64,000 bases of DNA from Actinomyces bovis. GTDB lineage: Bacteria > Actinomycetota > Actinomycetes > Actinomycetales > Actinomycetaceae. This document shows positions 9,506 through 18,543 of this stretch, piece by piece. Position numbers and translations under genes: made by a program. Each line of letters opens with the position of its first letter. The first letter of the stretch is position 1. The stretch lies in the NCBI RefSeq assembly GCF_900444995.1, contig NZ_UAPQ01000001.1, forward strand, positions 186,001-250,000, read 5' to 3'. The notes beneath the pieces were generated by a model, which worked only from the letters and a program-made list of their open reading frames with translations, did no database searches and was not told the origin of the DNA.

Positions 9506-10785
9506 ATGCGACAGTTTCTCAAGATCTGGATTGGCGATTCGGTATCCGACCTGGGTACGGCCGCATACATCTTTTCGATACCAATTATCGCAGTCAGCGT
9601 CATGCACGTCAGCGACTATGAGCTCGGATGGGCTATGGCGTTTATGATGTCGGGTCCCGGACTCCTTGCCGCCAGTTTAGGGGCATTCGCCGATCGAGCA
9701 CCGGCGTATTGGGCACTTCATGCGACCAATGCAACCAGGGCCGCCCTTATGGTTGTCCTCGTGTATCTAGCACTTACACACACGTTGTCTCTCTGGGCCC
9801 TCGTCATTTTGGCGTTCGCCGTATCGTGCCTGTCGGTGTTTTATGACTCGCTAATCACGGCAGTTGTTCCGCGAATGGTCAGAGACGACGAGCTTACCCG
9901 AGTCAATTCGTACATTGAGGCGGGTTCTACGGCAACTAGGGCGGCGGGCGAAGTAGTCGCCGGATGGATCTTGAGCGCCCTTGGGGGGGGGTGTGGGTGT
10001 TCGCACTGAATGGTGTGAGCTATCTGTTCAGTTCGGCTGCACTTCTACTATATAGGGACCGCAGCATATTTGAACTCCCTAAAGGAAGCGCATCTCTCGC
10101 AAATGGAAGTCCTATTGCAGAGGCGCCTGGTAGCCACATCGATGATGTGAGAAAGAACGTGAGGATCTGGAGGACCTACACCCCAATCGTCTCACTGACG
10201 GTCAGTGCTGCACTATTCAATTTCAGTCTCGCGATCACGACAACACTTCTCGTGCCTTTCGCGCTTCATGACGTCCGTATTGCCGTCTGGCAGGTGGGAC
10301 TGCTATCGGTTCCCGGCGTGCTGCTGGGTGTCGCGAGCCCCGCCGTAGTCCCAAGGCTGGAGACGATGTTTGGAAGCTGGCTGACATGTTTTGGCGCGCA
10401 GTTGTTCTCCGTGCTAGGTGTCTGTATCGTCTGCCTGAGTGCGCTGACGCCGGGTACCCGAGGTGCGGTCATTCTTTCGGCCGGCTTGGCAGTTCTGGAG
10501 TTTTCTGCTGTGTGCTCACTCGTGGTAGGGCGGGCGTTTCGTCAGAGAGTTGTCCCCGCGCATAGGCAGGCCGGCGTCGCAGGTGTCGTTCGCTCCATTA
10601 CCTGGGGCGTCGATCCGATAGGCGCGGTCTTCGCAGGGGCTGCCTCCTCGCACCTCCTTGGTAGGGTGCCAACTCTCGTCGCAGCGGGTGCGATCTCCGC
10701 GGCAGGCGCACTGGTTCTATTGCGGGCCAGGTCCGAGTGGCAGAAGTTCGACTGTCGTGATCTCGTTAGCGGGCTCGACGGCTGA
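9506..10785 (+). pseudogene. MFS transporter interrupted at a nine-G run (frameshifted or phase-variable)
   Basis: Major facilitator superfamily exporter of the 12-helix MFS_3-like type, in two frames. The first (from ATG 9506) covers helices 1-5 and the motif RMVRDDELTRVNS, then ends at 10009. The second continues from about 9992 with VWVFALNGVSYLFSSAALLL to the stop at 10785. The break is at a run of nine G (9983-9991). Ten G, or seven, would join both halves into a normal protein of about 426 aa. Base composition is clearly lower in GC than the neighbours, suggesting transfer. The cause could be slipped-strand variation, decay or a sequencing error. Confidence 0.8.
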
Positions 10786-10938
10786 GGAACCATTGTTGGC
10801 AGCTTCCAGTGTGGGGATCCCGTCAGGGTCCCTCCCAGTTTGAAAGCCCGATCTTGACCCGACCGTACGGGCCCAGTTTCGCTGTCCTCGCACCACCATC
10901 GCCTCCGCCTTTGGGGGCACACTCTAGGATCCCCGTCA

Positions 10939-11064
10939 TGAGCCCCACGACTACGAAGCGCGTCCGACTCACCGCTGAGGCGCGGCGCGGGCAGATCATC
11001 GAGTCCGCCACCGACCCCGGAGCCGCAACAGTTTCAACGGCCTGGCCCTGCAGGACCTGACTCC
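10939..11064 (+). pseudogene. TetR-family regulator, N-terminal remnant
   Basis: ATG 10939 begins RVRLTAEARRGQIIESA, the typical first helix of a TetR DNA-binding domain. The frame is then lost. In another frame the next bases read NSFNGLALQDLT, the following part of the helix-turn-helix, so a small deletion or shift has occurred. Sequence resemblance stops at about 11064, where transposase-associated DNA begins. I infer that an IS1634-type element broke this gene. Confidence 0.65.
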
Positions 11065-11169
11065 TGATATTGTTTTGGTTGTGGTGCCCCGGCGGGGATT
11101 TTCCGTTGCGATGGCGTGGAGCGTCGGCGCCGTTGGCACACTAGCTGGCCTGGTGCGTACCCTCGTGCC

Positions 11170-11531
11170 ATGAGCTCGTACCTGCGCAAGGTGCGCACGG
11201 CCTGCGGTGCCGTGGCTGTGCAGATAGAGGTCAAGGAAAGCAGGCGCGACAAGGTCCTGGCCCACCTGGTCTCGGCACACAACGACGCCGAGCTCGCCGC
11301 GCTGGTGGAGATCGGCCGTCAGCGCCTGCACCCCGGCCAGCAGACCCTCGACCTGTTCCCAGCACCCACCACAAGCAGCACCGGGGCCATCGTGACAGGC
11401 CAGCGCAGCACCCTGCTACTGGAGGTTCTTGAGCACGCCTGGTCGAGCCCACCAGCAAGGAGCAGGTCTCCCAGGTCCTGGCCGAGATTGGCGTGGAGGG
11501 CTTGAGCGTGCGCACCCTGTTGCGGTCCCCT
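11170..11531 (+). pseudogene. IS1634-type (IS4-like) transposase, N-terminal fragment
   Basis: From ATG 11170 the frame starts MSSYLRKVRTACGAVAVQIE, the normal N-terminus of IS1634-family transposases, followed by SAHNDAELAALVEIGRQRL. A deletion and frame change near 11430 lead to EPTSKEQVSQVLAEIGVEGL, which matches the next conserved block of the family. The catalytic DDE region is absent. The fragment is cut on the right by an IS3-family element at 11532. Confidence 0.7.
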
Positions 11532-11581
11532 TGAAGCGTCCCGGGTTTTGTTTCGGGGTGATACCTGAAAGGATGGTTCTT

Positions 11582-11893
11582 GTGCCGAAGCAATTTGATT
11601 TGGAGTTTAAGCAGCGCACTGTTCGTTTGGTGAATGATTGTTTGGCTGCTGATGAGACGATGTCGTTGACCAAAGCGATCCGTATGATCGCTGAGAAGTT
11701 TGGGATTGCGCCTGAGAGTATGAGGCGCTGGTATCACGACCCAGCGTTGAATCAGGATCATGCCGATGGTCCCCTAGGAGCTGAGGTGAAGCGTTTGAGA
11801 CGGGAGAATGCTGAGTTACGCCGGGTTAATGAACTGCTCAAGACTGCTTCGGCTTTTTTCGCATCCGAACTCGGCCCCCGAGCCAAGAAATGA
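11582..11893 (+). CDS. IS3-family transposase OrfA
   Basis: 103-aa DNA-binding subunit with GTG start at 11582, 8 bp after GAAAGGA. It has the HTH_Tnp_1 domain (MPKQFDLEFKQRTVRLV, then a second helix around IAEKFGIAPESMRRW) and a C-terminal leucine-zipper region (EVKRLRRENAELRRVNELLK). It overlaps the orfB start by ATGA, where these elements normally shift frame to make OrfAB. Confidence 0.85.
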   Translation: MPKQFDLEFKQRTVRLVNDCLAADETMSLTKAIRMIAEKFGIAPESMRRWYHDPALNQDHADGPLGAEVKRLRRENAELRRVNELLKTASAFFASELGPRAKK

Positions 11894-12812
11894 TCGCGTT
11901 CATCGGCCAGTATAGCGATCGTTTTGGGTTGGAGTTCATCTGCTACACGTTGGCCCATCACCGCGAAGGTGGGTTCATGACTGCCCGTGGCTACCGCGCA
12001 GCCAAGAAGCTACTGCCCTCCCAGCGTTCGTTACGTGACTGTGAACTGCTCCCCATCATGATCGACATTCACCGGGACAACTACAGCGTGTATGGGGTGC
12101 GTAAGATGTGGCACGCCATGAAACGAGCAGGCCACGATATTGGCCGCGATCAGGTCGCCCGTCTCATGCACACTGCTGGCCTGCGTGGCGTGGTTCGAGG
12201 CAGGAAGCCCATCACCACCCGGCCTGCGAAAACACCCGATGTGCGTCCCGATTTGGTTCAACGCAACTTCCGCGCTCCAGGACCTAACCGGGGTTGTGGG
12301 TTGCTGATATTACCTATGTGCGCACCCAGTCTGGGTTCGTGTACACCGCATTTGTCACGGACGTGTACTCCAGGAAGATCGTTGGTTGGACAACCAAGAC
12401 CCGCCTCACCACCGAAGCCCTTCCCTTGGAAGCTCTGAATCATGCGATTGCTATCACCAAAGGAGTCCTGAAGGATCTTGTGCATCACGGTGACCATGGC
12501 AGCCAGTACGTCTCCATTGCCTATCATGAGCGCTTGCGCGATGCAGGTATTGATGAATCCACTGGGAGCGTTGGAGATTCCTACGCCAACGCTCTGGCCG
12601 AGACAATCAATGGCCTGCACAAGAGTGAACTGATCTACTCCCAAACCTGGAAAGGATTAGCCGAAGTCGAATGGGCCACCCTATACTGGGTCCACTGGCG
12701 GAACACCACCCACCTCCACTCCGAACTGGGATACCGTACCCCGCAAGAAATCGAAGACCACTACTGGCACACCCACCGTGCCAACACGCCCAATTTACGA
12801 GTCACCACCTAG
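11890..12812 (+). pseudogene. IS3-family transposase OrfB, frameshifted
   Basis: The first part (from ATG 11890) holds the HTH_21-type region YSVYGVRKMWHAMKRAGHDIGRDQV. The frame breaks near 12290 in AACCGGGGTTGTGG, where two extra G (or one lost base) separate it from the catalytic core. The second frame carries the rve domain with D in WVADITYV, D in HHGDHGSQY and E in NALAETINGL. The DDE residues are therefore present but on a shifted frame, so the element is probably immobile. Confidence 0.83.
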
Positions 12813-12882
12813 GAACAAAACCCAGGACGGTTCAGGCTCAGTGTAGTGCTGGGTGTTTTTCGGGCTGTGGTTGTTGTGTAGG

Positions 12883-13767
12883 TCAGGCTGCTTTCCGGTA
12901 TTCCAGGAGCTCGTGCTCGACCTCGTTGGGTGTGCGGTATCCCAGTGCTGAGTGCAGCCGGGTGTGATTGTAGGGCAGTTCTACCCATGAGGTAGTATCG
13001 TTCATGGCTTTCTTGCGGGTGGGGTAGACCATCGGGTGCACTCTATCGTTCTTGAGCGTGACGTTGAAGGACTCCGCCCAGGCGTTGTCCCAGCACACTC
13101 CGGTACGACCCACCGAGGCCCGGATGCCATACCTGTTCAGGTGTGCCGAGAACTGCTGGGAGGTGTATTGAGAGCCCCTATCAGAGTGAAAGATCGTCTT
13201 GCCCTTGACGGTGGGGCAGTTACGCACGGCCATATCAATGGCCTCGCACACCAGGGAGGTGCGCACGTGATCGGACATGGATAGCCCACGACCTTCTTCG
13301 TGGCGCAGTCCAGGACAGTGTCCAGGTAGACGTATCCCACCCAGGTGCGGATATAGGTTATGTCTCCCACCCACTTGGCTCCCGGGGTCTTAGCGGTGAA
13401 GTCGCGCCCCACTAGGTCGGGCCTGACCCCCAGGTCTGCAGCTGGGGTGGTGGTACGGGCCTTTCGGCGCGGCTGCGCGGCTACCAGGCCGGCTCGGCGC
13501 ATGAGAAGGCGCACAGTGTCACAGCCTACGTTCACGCCCCCGGCGTCCCAGGCGGGCGGTGATGCGCCGATAACCGTAGGTGCCGTCAGAGGCCTTGAAC
13601 TCGGCCCTGACTAGATCCACCAGCTCTTTTCTCCTTATATCCCTGCGGGAGTGGGGGCGGTCTCTCCAGGAGTAGTAGCCCGATCGTGACGCCCTCGCCC
13701 AGCGGCACATCGAGGAGATGGGGTAGCTGCCTTCCTCGCGATTAATGAGCTCATAGTTCTTGCTCAC
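12883..13767 (-). pseudogene. IS3-type OrfB, multiple frameshifts
   Basis: GTG 13767 begins SKNYELINREEGSYPISSMC. The frame shifts near 13525 and again near 13270. The fragments contain the catalytic D in GAKWVGDITYIRT, the second D in IFHSDRGSQYTS and the E in NAWAESFNVTLKND, ending LGYRTPNEVEHELLEYRKAA. All three DDE positions are recognisable but no single protein can be made. Confidence 0.78.
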
Positions 13768-14047
13768 TGCTGTTTTTTCGCGAAGAAGGCCGCCGCTTTT
13801 TTCAGGAACTCGTTCTCCTGCCACGGTTCGCGGTTCTGTGCTCGTAGTCTGGCTATCTCAGCAGATTCTGCGGCTGCTTGTCTTTCCTCGGCACTGCCGT
13901 GCTCCTTCTTATACTTCGCGACCCAGTTGCCCACCGTCTGGGGCACCAGGCCTAGGAGACGTCCACCGACGCGATCGACCGTTCTTTGTCGACCACCTCG
14001 CGCACCACCTACTCCTTAAACTCATCAGAGTACTTCACCCTTGACAT
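13764..14047 (-). pseudogene. IS3-type OrfA, nonsense and frameshift
   Basis: ATG 14047 starts MSRVKYSDEFKE, then a TAG stop at codon 13, then VVREVVDKERSIASV and a frame change. The remaining frame reads LVPQTVGNWVAKYKKEHGSA and a helical region to FFAKKQQ. It ends with a slippery A6 stretch (GCGAAAAAACAG), the usual site of programmed -1 shifting into OrfB in this family. Confidence 0.75.
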
Positions 14048-14114
14048 AGCTCCATCCTATCGAATCAAAGGAAGACGAAAATCCTCCCCTGTCCGAGAAA
14101 CACCACCCACCCCA

Positions 14115-14228
14115 AAGGACCGCAAAGCTCCCCCACAGCTCATCGAAGGAACCGCCACCACCAACTGGAAACAAGCCCTCGAACAGCTCTCACTGACCTA
14201 CCCCGACCGCATCAACCCCCACCTGTAG
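14115..14228 (+). pseudogene. Unassigned C-terminal coding remnant
   Basis: The last 37 codons of a frame ending at 14228 read KDRKAPPQLIEGTATTNWKQ and then ALEQLSLTYPDRINPHL. It looks like a true protein end (helical, charged) and not like noise. It lies at the outer edge of the insertion-sequence nest, so it may be the tail of a transposase. I could not assign the family. Confidence 0.3.
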
Positions 14229-14289
14229 AACCCGCTTACACAGACAACTTGACAAGCCCAGGCGGGGCGGATCCGGTTAGGCTCTGGGC

Positions 14290-14952
14290 ATGTCTCTGTT
14301 TGACCGGATCCTGTCCTTCCTGGGGCGCAGCACCAAGGACGTCGCCACTGACCTGTTGCGTGACAAGCTGCGCGACCTCACCGGCCCGGGAGCTGGGACC
14401 AAGCCTTCCGGCTCCAGCTCCCGCAAAGAGTCTCCTGCCTCCTCTGCGCCCTCCTCCCGAGGCGGCTCCAGACGTGACGGCGCGGGCAGCGAGCCCCGAG
14501 CCAAGGCCCGCATCAGCCCGCAGGAGGGGGCTCATGCGGGAGTGACGGTCTACGACGTCGCGGCTCTCGGACTGCCTGCCTTTACCTATTCCCCAGCCCC
14601 TGACGGCGACGCGGACCCGGGCGAGGTCGTGTGGACCTGGGTGCCTTATGAGGAGGACCCCAGCCAGGGCAAGGACCGGCCGGTGCTGGTGTTGAGCCGT
14701 CACGAGGCCCAGCTCGTCGTCGCCCAGTTGACCAGTAAGGACCACGACCGTGACGCCGCCCAGGAGGCCTCTTGGGGGCGGTATTGGTTCGACGTCGGCT
14801 CTGGCCCCTGGGATTCGCGCGGGCGGCGCTCAGAGATGCGCCTGGACCGGCTGCTGCTGGTGGATCCTGGGGCTGTGCGCCGGGAGGGGGCCACCATGCC
14901 GCGCACCACCTTTGAGGCCGCGACCCGGGCGCTGCGCCAGCACTGGGCCTGA
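14290..14952 (+). CDS. PemK/MazF-like protein with long Ser/Arg-rich N-terminal region
   Basis: 220 aa. The C-terminal half (about 90-220) matches the actinobacterial PemK-like family: PGEVVWTWVPYEEDPSQGKD is the usual start of the SH3-like barrel, followed by RPVLVLSR, a tryptophan-rich strand (GRYWFDVGSGPWD) and RLDRLLLVDPGAVRREGATM. The first 80 residues are low-complexity and unlike classic toxins. No antitoxin gene is adjacent. In this subgroup toxicity is not established, so a conserved housekeeping or RNA-binding role is also possible. It sits between the insertion-sequence nest and rpsT. Confidence 0.65.
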   Translation: MSLFDRILSFLGRSTKDVATDLLRDKLRDLTGPGAGTKPSGSSSRKESPASSAPSSRGGSRRDGAGSEPRAKARISPQEGAHAGVTVYDVAALGLPAFTYSPAPDGDADPGEVVWTWVPYEEDPSQGKDRPVLVLSRHEAQLVVAQLTSKDHDRDAAQEASWGRYWFDVGSGPWDSRGRRSEMRLDRLLLVDPGAVRREGATMPRTTFEAATRALRQHWA

Positions 14953-15193
14953 GCCTGGCGGCCCCGATCTGGGCCCCCACCCACCAGGACCGCGACCAAG
15001 CTCACGCCGTCATTCACCCCTCCCCTCCGACTGTGGCCGACCACGGTGCTAGAGTCACCTCTTGGACCTCTGGCCTGGCCGGCTGCGGGGTCCAGCGACC
15101 GGGCTCGCCAGGTGTCTCCACCACCTCTTGACCTGTGGCGCGAACCCTCTCTCCGGCCATTGACCAATCTCGAACAAGAAAGCTTCACCAACC

Positions 15194-15454
15194 GTGGCGA
15201 ACATCAAGTCCCAGATCAAGCGCATCAAGACCAACGAGAAGGCCCGCCTGCGCAACCAGTCAGTCAAGTCCGAGCTCAAGACCTACGTCCGCCGAGTGCG
15301 CGAGGCCATTGCCGCGGGCGACAAGGAGCTCGCTTCTGAACACCTGAAGAAGGCCGCTCGCAAGCTCGACAAGGCCGCCTCCAAGGGCATCATCCACAAG
15401 AACCAGGCAGCCAACCGCAAGTCGAAGCTAGCCAAACAGGTCGAAGCACTCTGA
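15194..15454 (+). CDS. rpsT: 30S ribosomal protein S20
   Basis: 86-aa basic protein that binds 16S rRNA in the small subunit. The sequence [20 protein letters not shown] and [20 protein letters not shown] is diagnostic. The start is GTG at 15194, fixed by the conserved MANIKSQ N-terminus; the purine-rich AAGAAAG upstream is rather distant. It is alone on the plus strand, opposite the surrounding core genes, as is usual for actinobacteria. A strong terminator follows. Confidence 0.97.
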   Translation: MANIKSQIKRIKTNEKARLRNQSVKSELKTYVRRVREAIAAGDKELASEHLKKAARKLDKAASKGIIHKNQAANRKSKLAKQVEAL

Positions 15455-15473
15455 GCAGACCTCAAATGCGAAC

Positions 15474-15517
15474 CGACGGCGCCGCTTCCCCTCACCGGGA
15501 CGCGGCGCCGTCGCTTT
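15474..15517 (+). terminator. Rho-independent terminator of rpsT
   Basis: Perfect 12-bp stem CGACGGCGCCGC (15474-15485) with GCGGCGCCGTCG (15502-15513), a 16-nt loop, then CTTTGTTTTG. It lies 20 bp after the rpsT stop. Confidence 0.9.
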
Positions 15518-15617
15518 GTTTTGTGGCACCTGGGCCACCACAACGGCTTCTCCCCCTAAACCTATTCCCTTCCATTTGCCTCAGCTATTGAACCTCCACC
15601 TAGCGCCTAGGAGAACC

Positions 15618-17108
15618 ATGCACCGCATCGGATTCGACACCCAAAAGTATCTAACCCTCCAGTCGGAGCACATCGCGGAGCGCCGCGCACAGTTCGGAGG
15701 CACGCTCTACCTAGAGTTCGGGGGCAAGCTAGTTGACGATATGCACGCCGCCCGCGTCCTGCCTGGCTTCGCACCAGACAATAAGATCACTGCCCTAGCC
15801 AAGTTGGCGGAGGACGTAGAGATTCTGGTAGCGGTCAACGCCAAGGACTTCGCACGCAATAAAGTGCGGGCGGACCTAGGCACCACCTACGAAGACGAGG
15901 TGCTCCGCCACATCGATGCCTTCGGCGAATATGGGCTGCAACTGGGTGCGGTGGTCATCACCCAGTGGAGCGACGACATCCCCCAGGCTAAGGAGTTCAA
16001 GCGCAAATTAGAGGCGCTTGGTATCCGTGTGTACCGGCACTTCACGATTCCCGGCTACCCCAATGATGTGGCCCGCATCGTCTCACTGGAGGGCTACGGC
16101 AAGAACGAGTATGTGGAGACCAGCCGCCCACTCGTCGTAGTGACGGCCCCAGGGCCAGGCTCCGGCAAAATGGCTACCTGCCTGTCGCAGATGTACCACG
16201 ACCACCAGCGTGGCCGCGCATCCGGCTACGCCAAATGGGAGACCTTCCCGATCTGGAACCTGCCCCTGAACCACCCGGTAAACATCGCCTACGAAGCAGC
16301 CACTGCGGACCTAGACGACGTCAATATGATTGACCCTTTCCACCTGGCCGCACACGGCGTGCAGACCGTCAACTACAACCGCGATGTGGAAATCTTCCCC
16401 GTGCTCAAGCAGCTCTTTGAGCAGATTCTGGGCGAATGCCCCTACCAGTCCCCCACCGATATGGGCGTGAATATGGCGGGCTACTCCATTTGTGACGACG
16501 ACGCCTGCCAGGAAGCCTCCAAGCAGGAGGTGATCCGCCGCTACTACAAGGCGCTGGTCACCGAGAAGAAGGAGATGGCTGAGCCCCTCCAGTCTGAGCG
16601 GATCGCCTTGCTGATGACCAAGCTGGGGATTCGCCCTGAGGACCGGCCCGTGGTAACCCCCACCTTGCAACTGGCCACGGCCACCGGGGCGCCTGCCGCT
16701 TCAATTGAGCTGCCGGACGGCACGATTGTGCAGGGCAAGACTTCTGCCTTGTTGGGCGCCTGTTCGGCGATGCTGCTCAACGCTTTGAAACACCTGGCCG
16801 GGATTGATCCCCAGGTGGATCTGCTGGCCAAATCATCCATTGAGCCAATCCAGACGCTGAAGACCACACACCTCGGCTCGCGTAACCCGCGCCTGCACAC
16901 TGATGAGGTGCTGATCGCTCTGGCAGTGTCCGCGGCCACCGATGAGAATGCGGCCCGCACCCTGGAACAGATTGCCTCCCTGAGGAACTGTGATGTGCAC
17001 ACATCCACCATCCTGGGCAGTGTGGATGAAGGCATCTTCCGTTCTCTAGGGGTGCAGGTCACCAACGAGCCGGTTTACGCCACCAAATCCCTATACCGGA
17101 AGCGTTAA
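15618..17108 (+). CDS. DUF1846 (UPF0371) family protein
   Basis: 496 aa, ATG 15618 with TAGGAGAA upstream. It starts [20 protein letters not shown], the typical N-terminus of the conserved DUF1846 family (about 500 aa). A mononucleotide-binding-like motif [20 protein letters not shown] lies near 180-198. Structures of the family are known but the reaction is not settled; it is widespread in anaerobic and host-associated bacteria. It stands alone between rpsT and trkH and is convergent with trkH, with 16 bp between the stops. Confidence 0.9.
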   Translation: MHRIGFDTQKYLTLQSEHIAERRAQFGGTLYLEFGGKLVDDMHAARVLPGFAPDNKITALAKLAEDVEILVAVNAKDFARNKVRADLGTTYEDEVLRHIDAFGEYGLQLGAVVITQWSDDIPQAKEFKRKLEALGIRVYRHFTIPGYPNDVARIVSLEGYGKNEYVETSRPLVVVTAPGPGSGKMATCLSQMYHDHQRGRASGYAKWETFPIWNLPLNHPVNIAYEAATADLDDVNMIDPFHLAAHGVQTVNYNRDVEIFPVLKQLFEQILGECPYQSPTDMGVNMAGYSICDDDACQEASKQEVIRRYYKALVTEKKEMAEPLQSERIALLMTKLGIRPEDRPVVTPTLQLATATGAPAASIELPDGTIVQGKTSALLGACSAMLLNALKHLAGIDPQVDLLAKSSIEPIQTLKTTHLGSRNPRLHTDEVLIALAVSAATDENAARTLEQIASLRNCDVHTSTILGSVDEGIFRSLGVQVTNEPVYATKSLYRKR

Positions 17109-17124
17109 AACGCAGAGGCCTTGC

Positions 17125-18510
17125 CTAGCCGACCAGCGGGTCTTCTGGCGGATAGGCGAAGCGTCGTCTCCTGGTGCGAGTGGCCAAGGCCGCTGCCGCT
17201 GACACCGGTCCCACCCGGCCCAGGTACATGAGGATCATGAGCACGCCCCAAGACAGGTGACTGATATGCGGGGTGACGCCAGTAGACAGGCCTACGGTGC
17301 CGAAGGCGGAGAAGGCTTCAAAGGCTAAAGCGTCCGAGGTAAAGGGCTCACGGGAGGCCATTAACAGCACTGCTGTGAACACAATGACAGTTCCCAAGAC
17401 GGCGACGGCGAGAGCACTGCGCACGCACTCCATGGAGACTCGTCTACCGCCCACCACAGTGGCGCCTTCTCCCCTGATCTCCGCGACCACGGTTAGTAGC
17501 AGCACGGCCACGGTGGTGACTTTGAGGCCACCTGCTGTACCGGCGGTGCCACCACCAATAATCATGAGGGCGTCGGTTAACAGCAGCGTGGAGCCAGTCG
17601 CCTCGCCGTAGTCAATGGAGTTGAATCCGGCGGTGCGTGGGAATACTGCCCCGCCGAGCGCGCCAAGCAGTTTTCCTGACAGAGGCTGGTTGCCGATGGT
17701 GTGCGGGTTGTTCCACTCAAAAGCAATAAAAGCTAGGAATCCCACCGCCAGCAGTATGGCGTAGGTCCACAGGGTCATGCGCAGGTGTACAGACAGTAGG
17801 CGGCCTTTGCGACGCCCCAGCCGCCGGTCAGCTAGTTCAGTCCATACAGGGAAGCCAATACCGCCCACCACAATCGCGACGCAGATCGGCACCATGATCC
17901 AAGGGTCCTGGTTGAAGCTGACCAGATTGTCTGGGTAAAGCGCAAAGCCGGCGTTGTTGAAGGCGGAGATTGAGTGGAATAGGCCGTGGTAGAGGGCCGA
18001 GGGCGTAGGCAGACCTCGCCACAGGAAGCGCACCGTGAGCAGGAAGGTGAGTAGTCCCTCACAGGCCAGGGAGAACCAGAGGATTCTGGCGGGCAGGCGG
18101 CGGATGTCCTTCAGGCTGGAGCGGGTCTCTTCCTGGGTGATCCGGGCTACCTTGGGGCTGACTCGGTTGGTCACGGAAAAAATGACCATAGAGGTCAGGG
18201 TCATGATGCCGAAGCCGCCCACCTGTATGAGCAAGAGGATTACAGCCTGTCCGAGGGTGCTCCAGTGGGAAGCGGTGTCTACTACGGCCAGACCTGTGAT
18301 GCACAGGGCGGACATGGAGGTGAAGGCGGCCTGCCACCAGGTGGTGTCTTGGTTGTTGGCGCACCAGGGCATCCGCAGCAGTATGGTCCCAAGCACCCAG
18401 CCAACCAGGTAGGCACTGGGGACGATTCTGGCAGGGTGGGCCAGCAAGCTTCGCCCTGCAGCCGCCAAAGCGGAACCCACTATCTGCATGCGTGCGGGTG
18501 CCAAATTCAC
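17125..18510 (-). CDS. TrkH/KtrB-type potassium uptake channel subunit
   Basis: 461-aa membrane protein with about 8-10 helices and four imperfect pore repeats. Recognisable pieces are CITGLAVVDTASHWSTLGQA, ISAFNNAGFALYPDNLVSF and FEAFSAFGTVGLSTGVTPH, each with the Gly-centred filter region of TrkH/KtrB. It would move K+ (with Na+ or H+) across the membrane. The cytosolic TrkA/KtrA gating partner is not encoded nearby. ATG at 18510 was taken; MQIVGSA at 18489 is an alternative. It is followed on the same strand by nothing and preceded by holA in the opposite flank. Confidence 0.9.
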   Translation of the reverse strand: MNLAPARMQIVGSALAAAGRSLLAHPARIVPSAYLVGWVLGTILLRMPWCANNQDTTWWQAAFTSMSALCITGLAVVDTASHWSTLGQAVILLLIQVGGFGIMTLTSMVIFSVTNRVSPKVARITQEETRSSLKDIRRLPARILWFSLACEGLLTFLLTVRFLWRGLPTPSALYHGLFHSISAFNNAGFALYPDNLVSFNQDPWIMVPICVAIVVGGIGFPVWTELADRRLGRRKGRLLSVHLRMTLWTYAILLAVGFLAFIAFEWNNPHTIGNQPLSGKLLGALGGAVFPRTAGFNSIDYGEATGSTLLLTDALMIIGGGTAGTAGGLKVTTVAVLLLTVVAEIRGEGATVVGGRRVSMECVRSALAVAVLGTVIVFTAVLLMASREPFTSDALAFEAFSAFGTVGLSTGVTPHISHLSWGVLMILMYLGRVGPVSAAAALATRTRRRRFAYPPEDPLVG

Positions 18511-18543
18511 GGAGGCAACGCTAATACCTCGACAGCTCGTCGT

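Larger units (their letters stand above)
11532..12834 (+). mobile_element. IS3-family insertion sequence, 1303 bp, ends intact
   Basis: Terminal inverted repeats of 21 bp (11532-11552 and 12814-12834) match at 19 positions; the right one reads AACAAAACCCAGGACGGTTC plus A. Between them lie orfA and a frame-broken orfB. No flanking target duplication was found, so the element may have rearranged or its neighbourhood has decayed. It interrupts the IS1634-type fragment and directly abuts a second, decayed IS3 copy. Confidence 0.82.
12883..14047 (-). mobile_element. Decayed IS3-family element, minus strand
   Basis: The coding parts of a second IS3-type element run leftward from ATG 14047 to the stop at 12883, with several stops and frameshifts. 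Its protein sequence differs clearly from the neighbouring plus-strand IS3 copy, so it is another type, not a duplicate. Its terminal repeats were not identified with confidence. It was probably the older insertion here. Confidence 0.75.
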
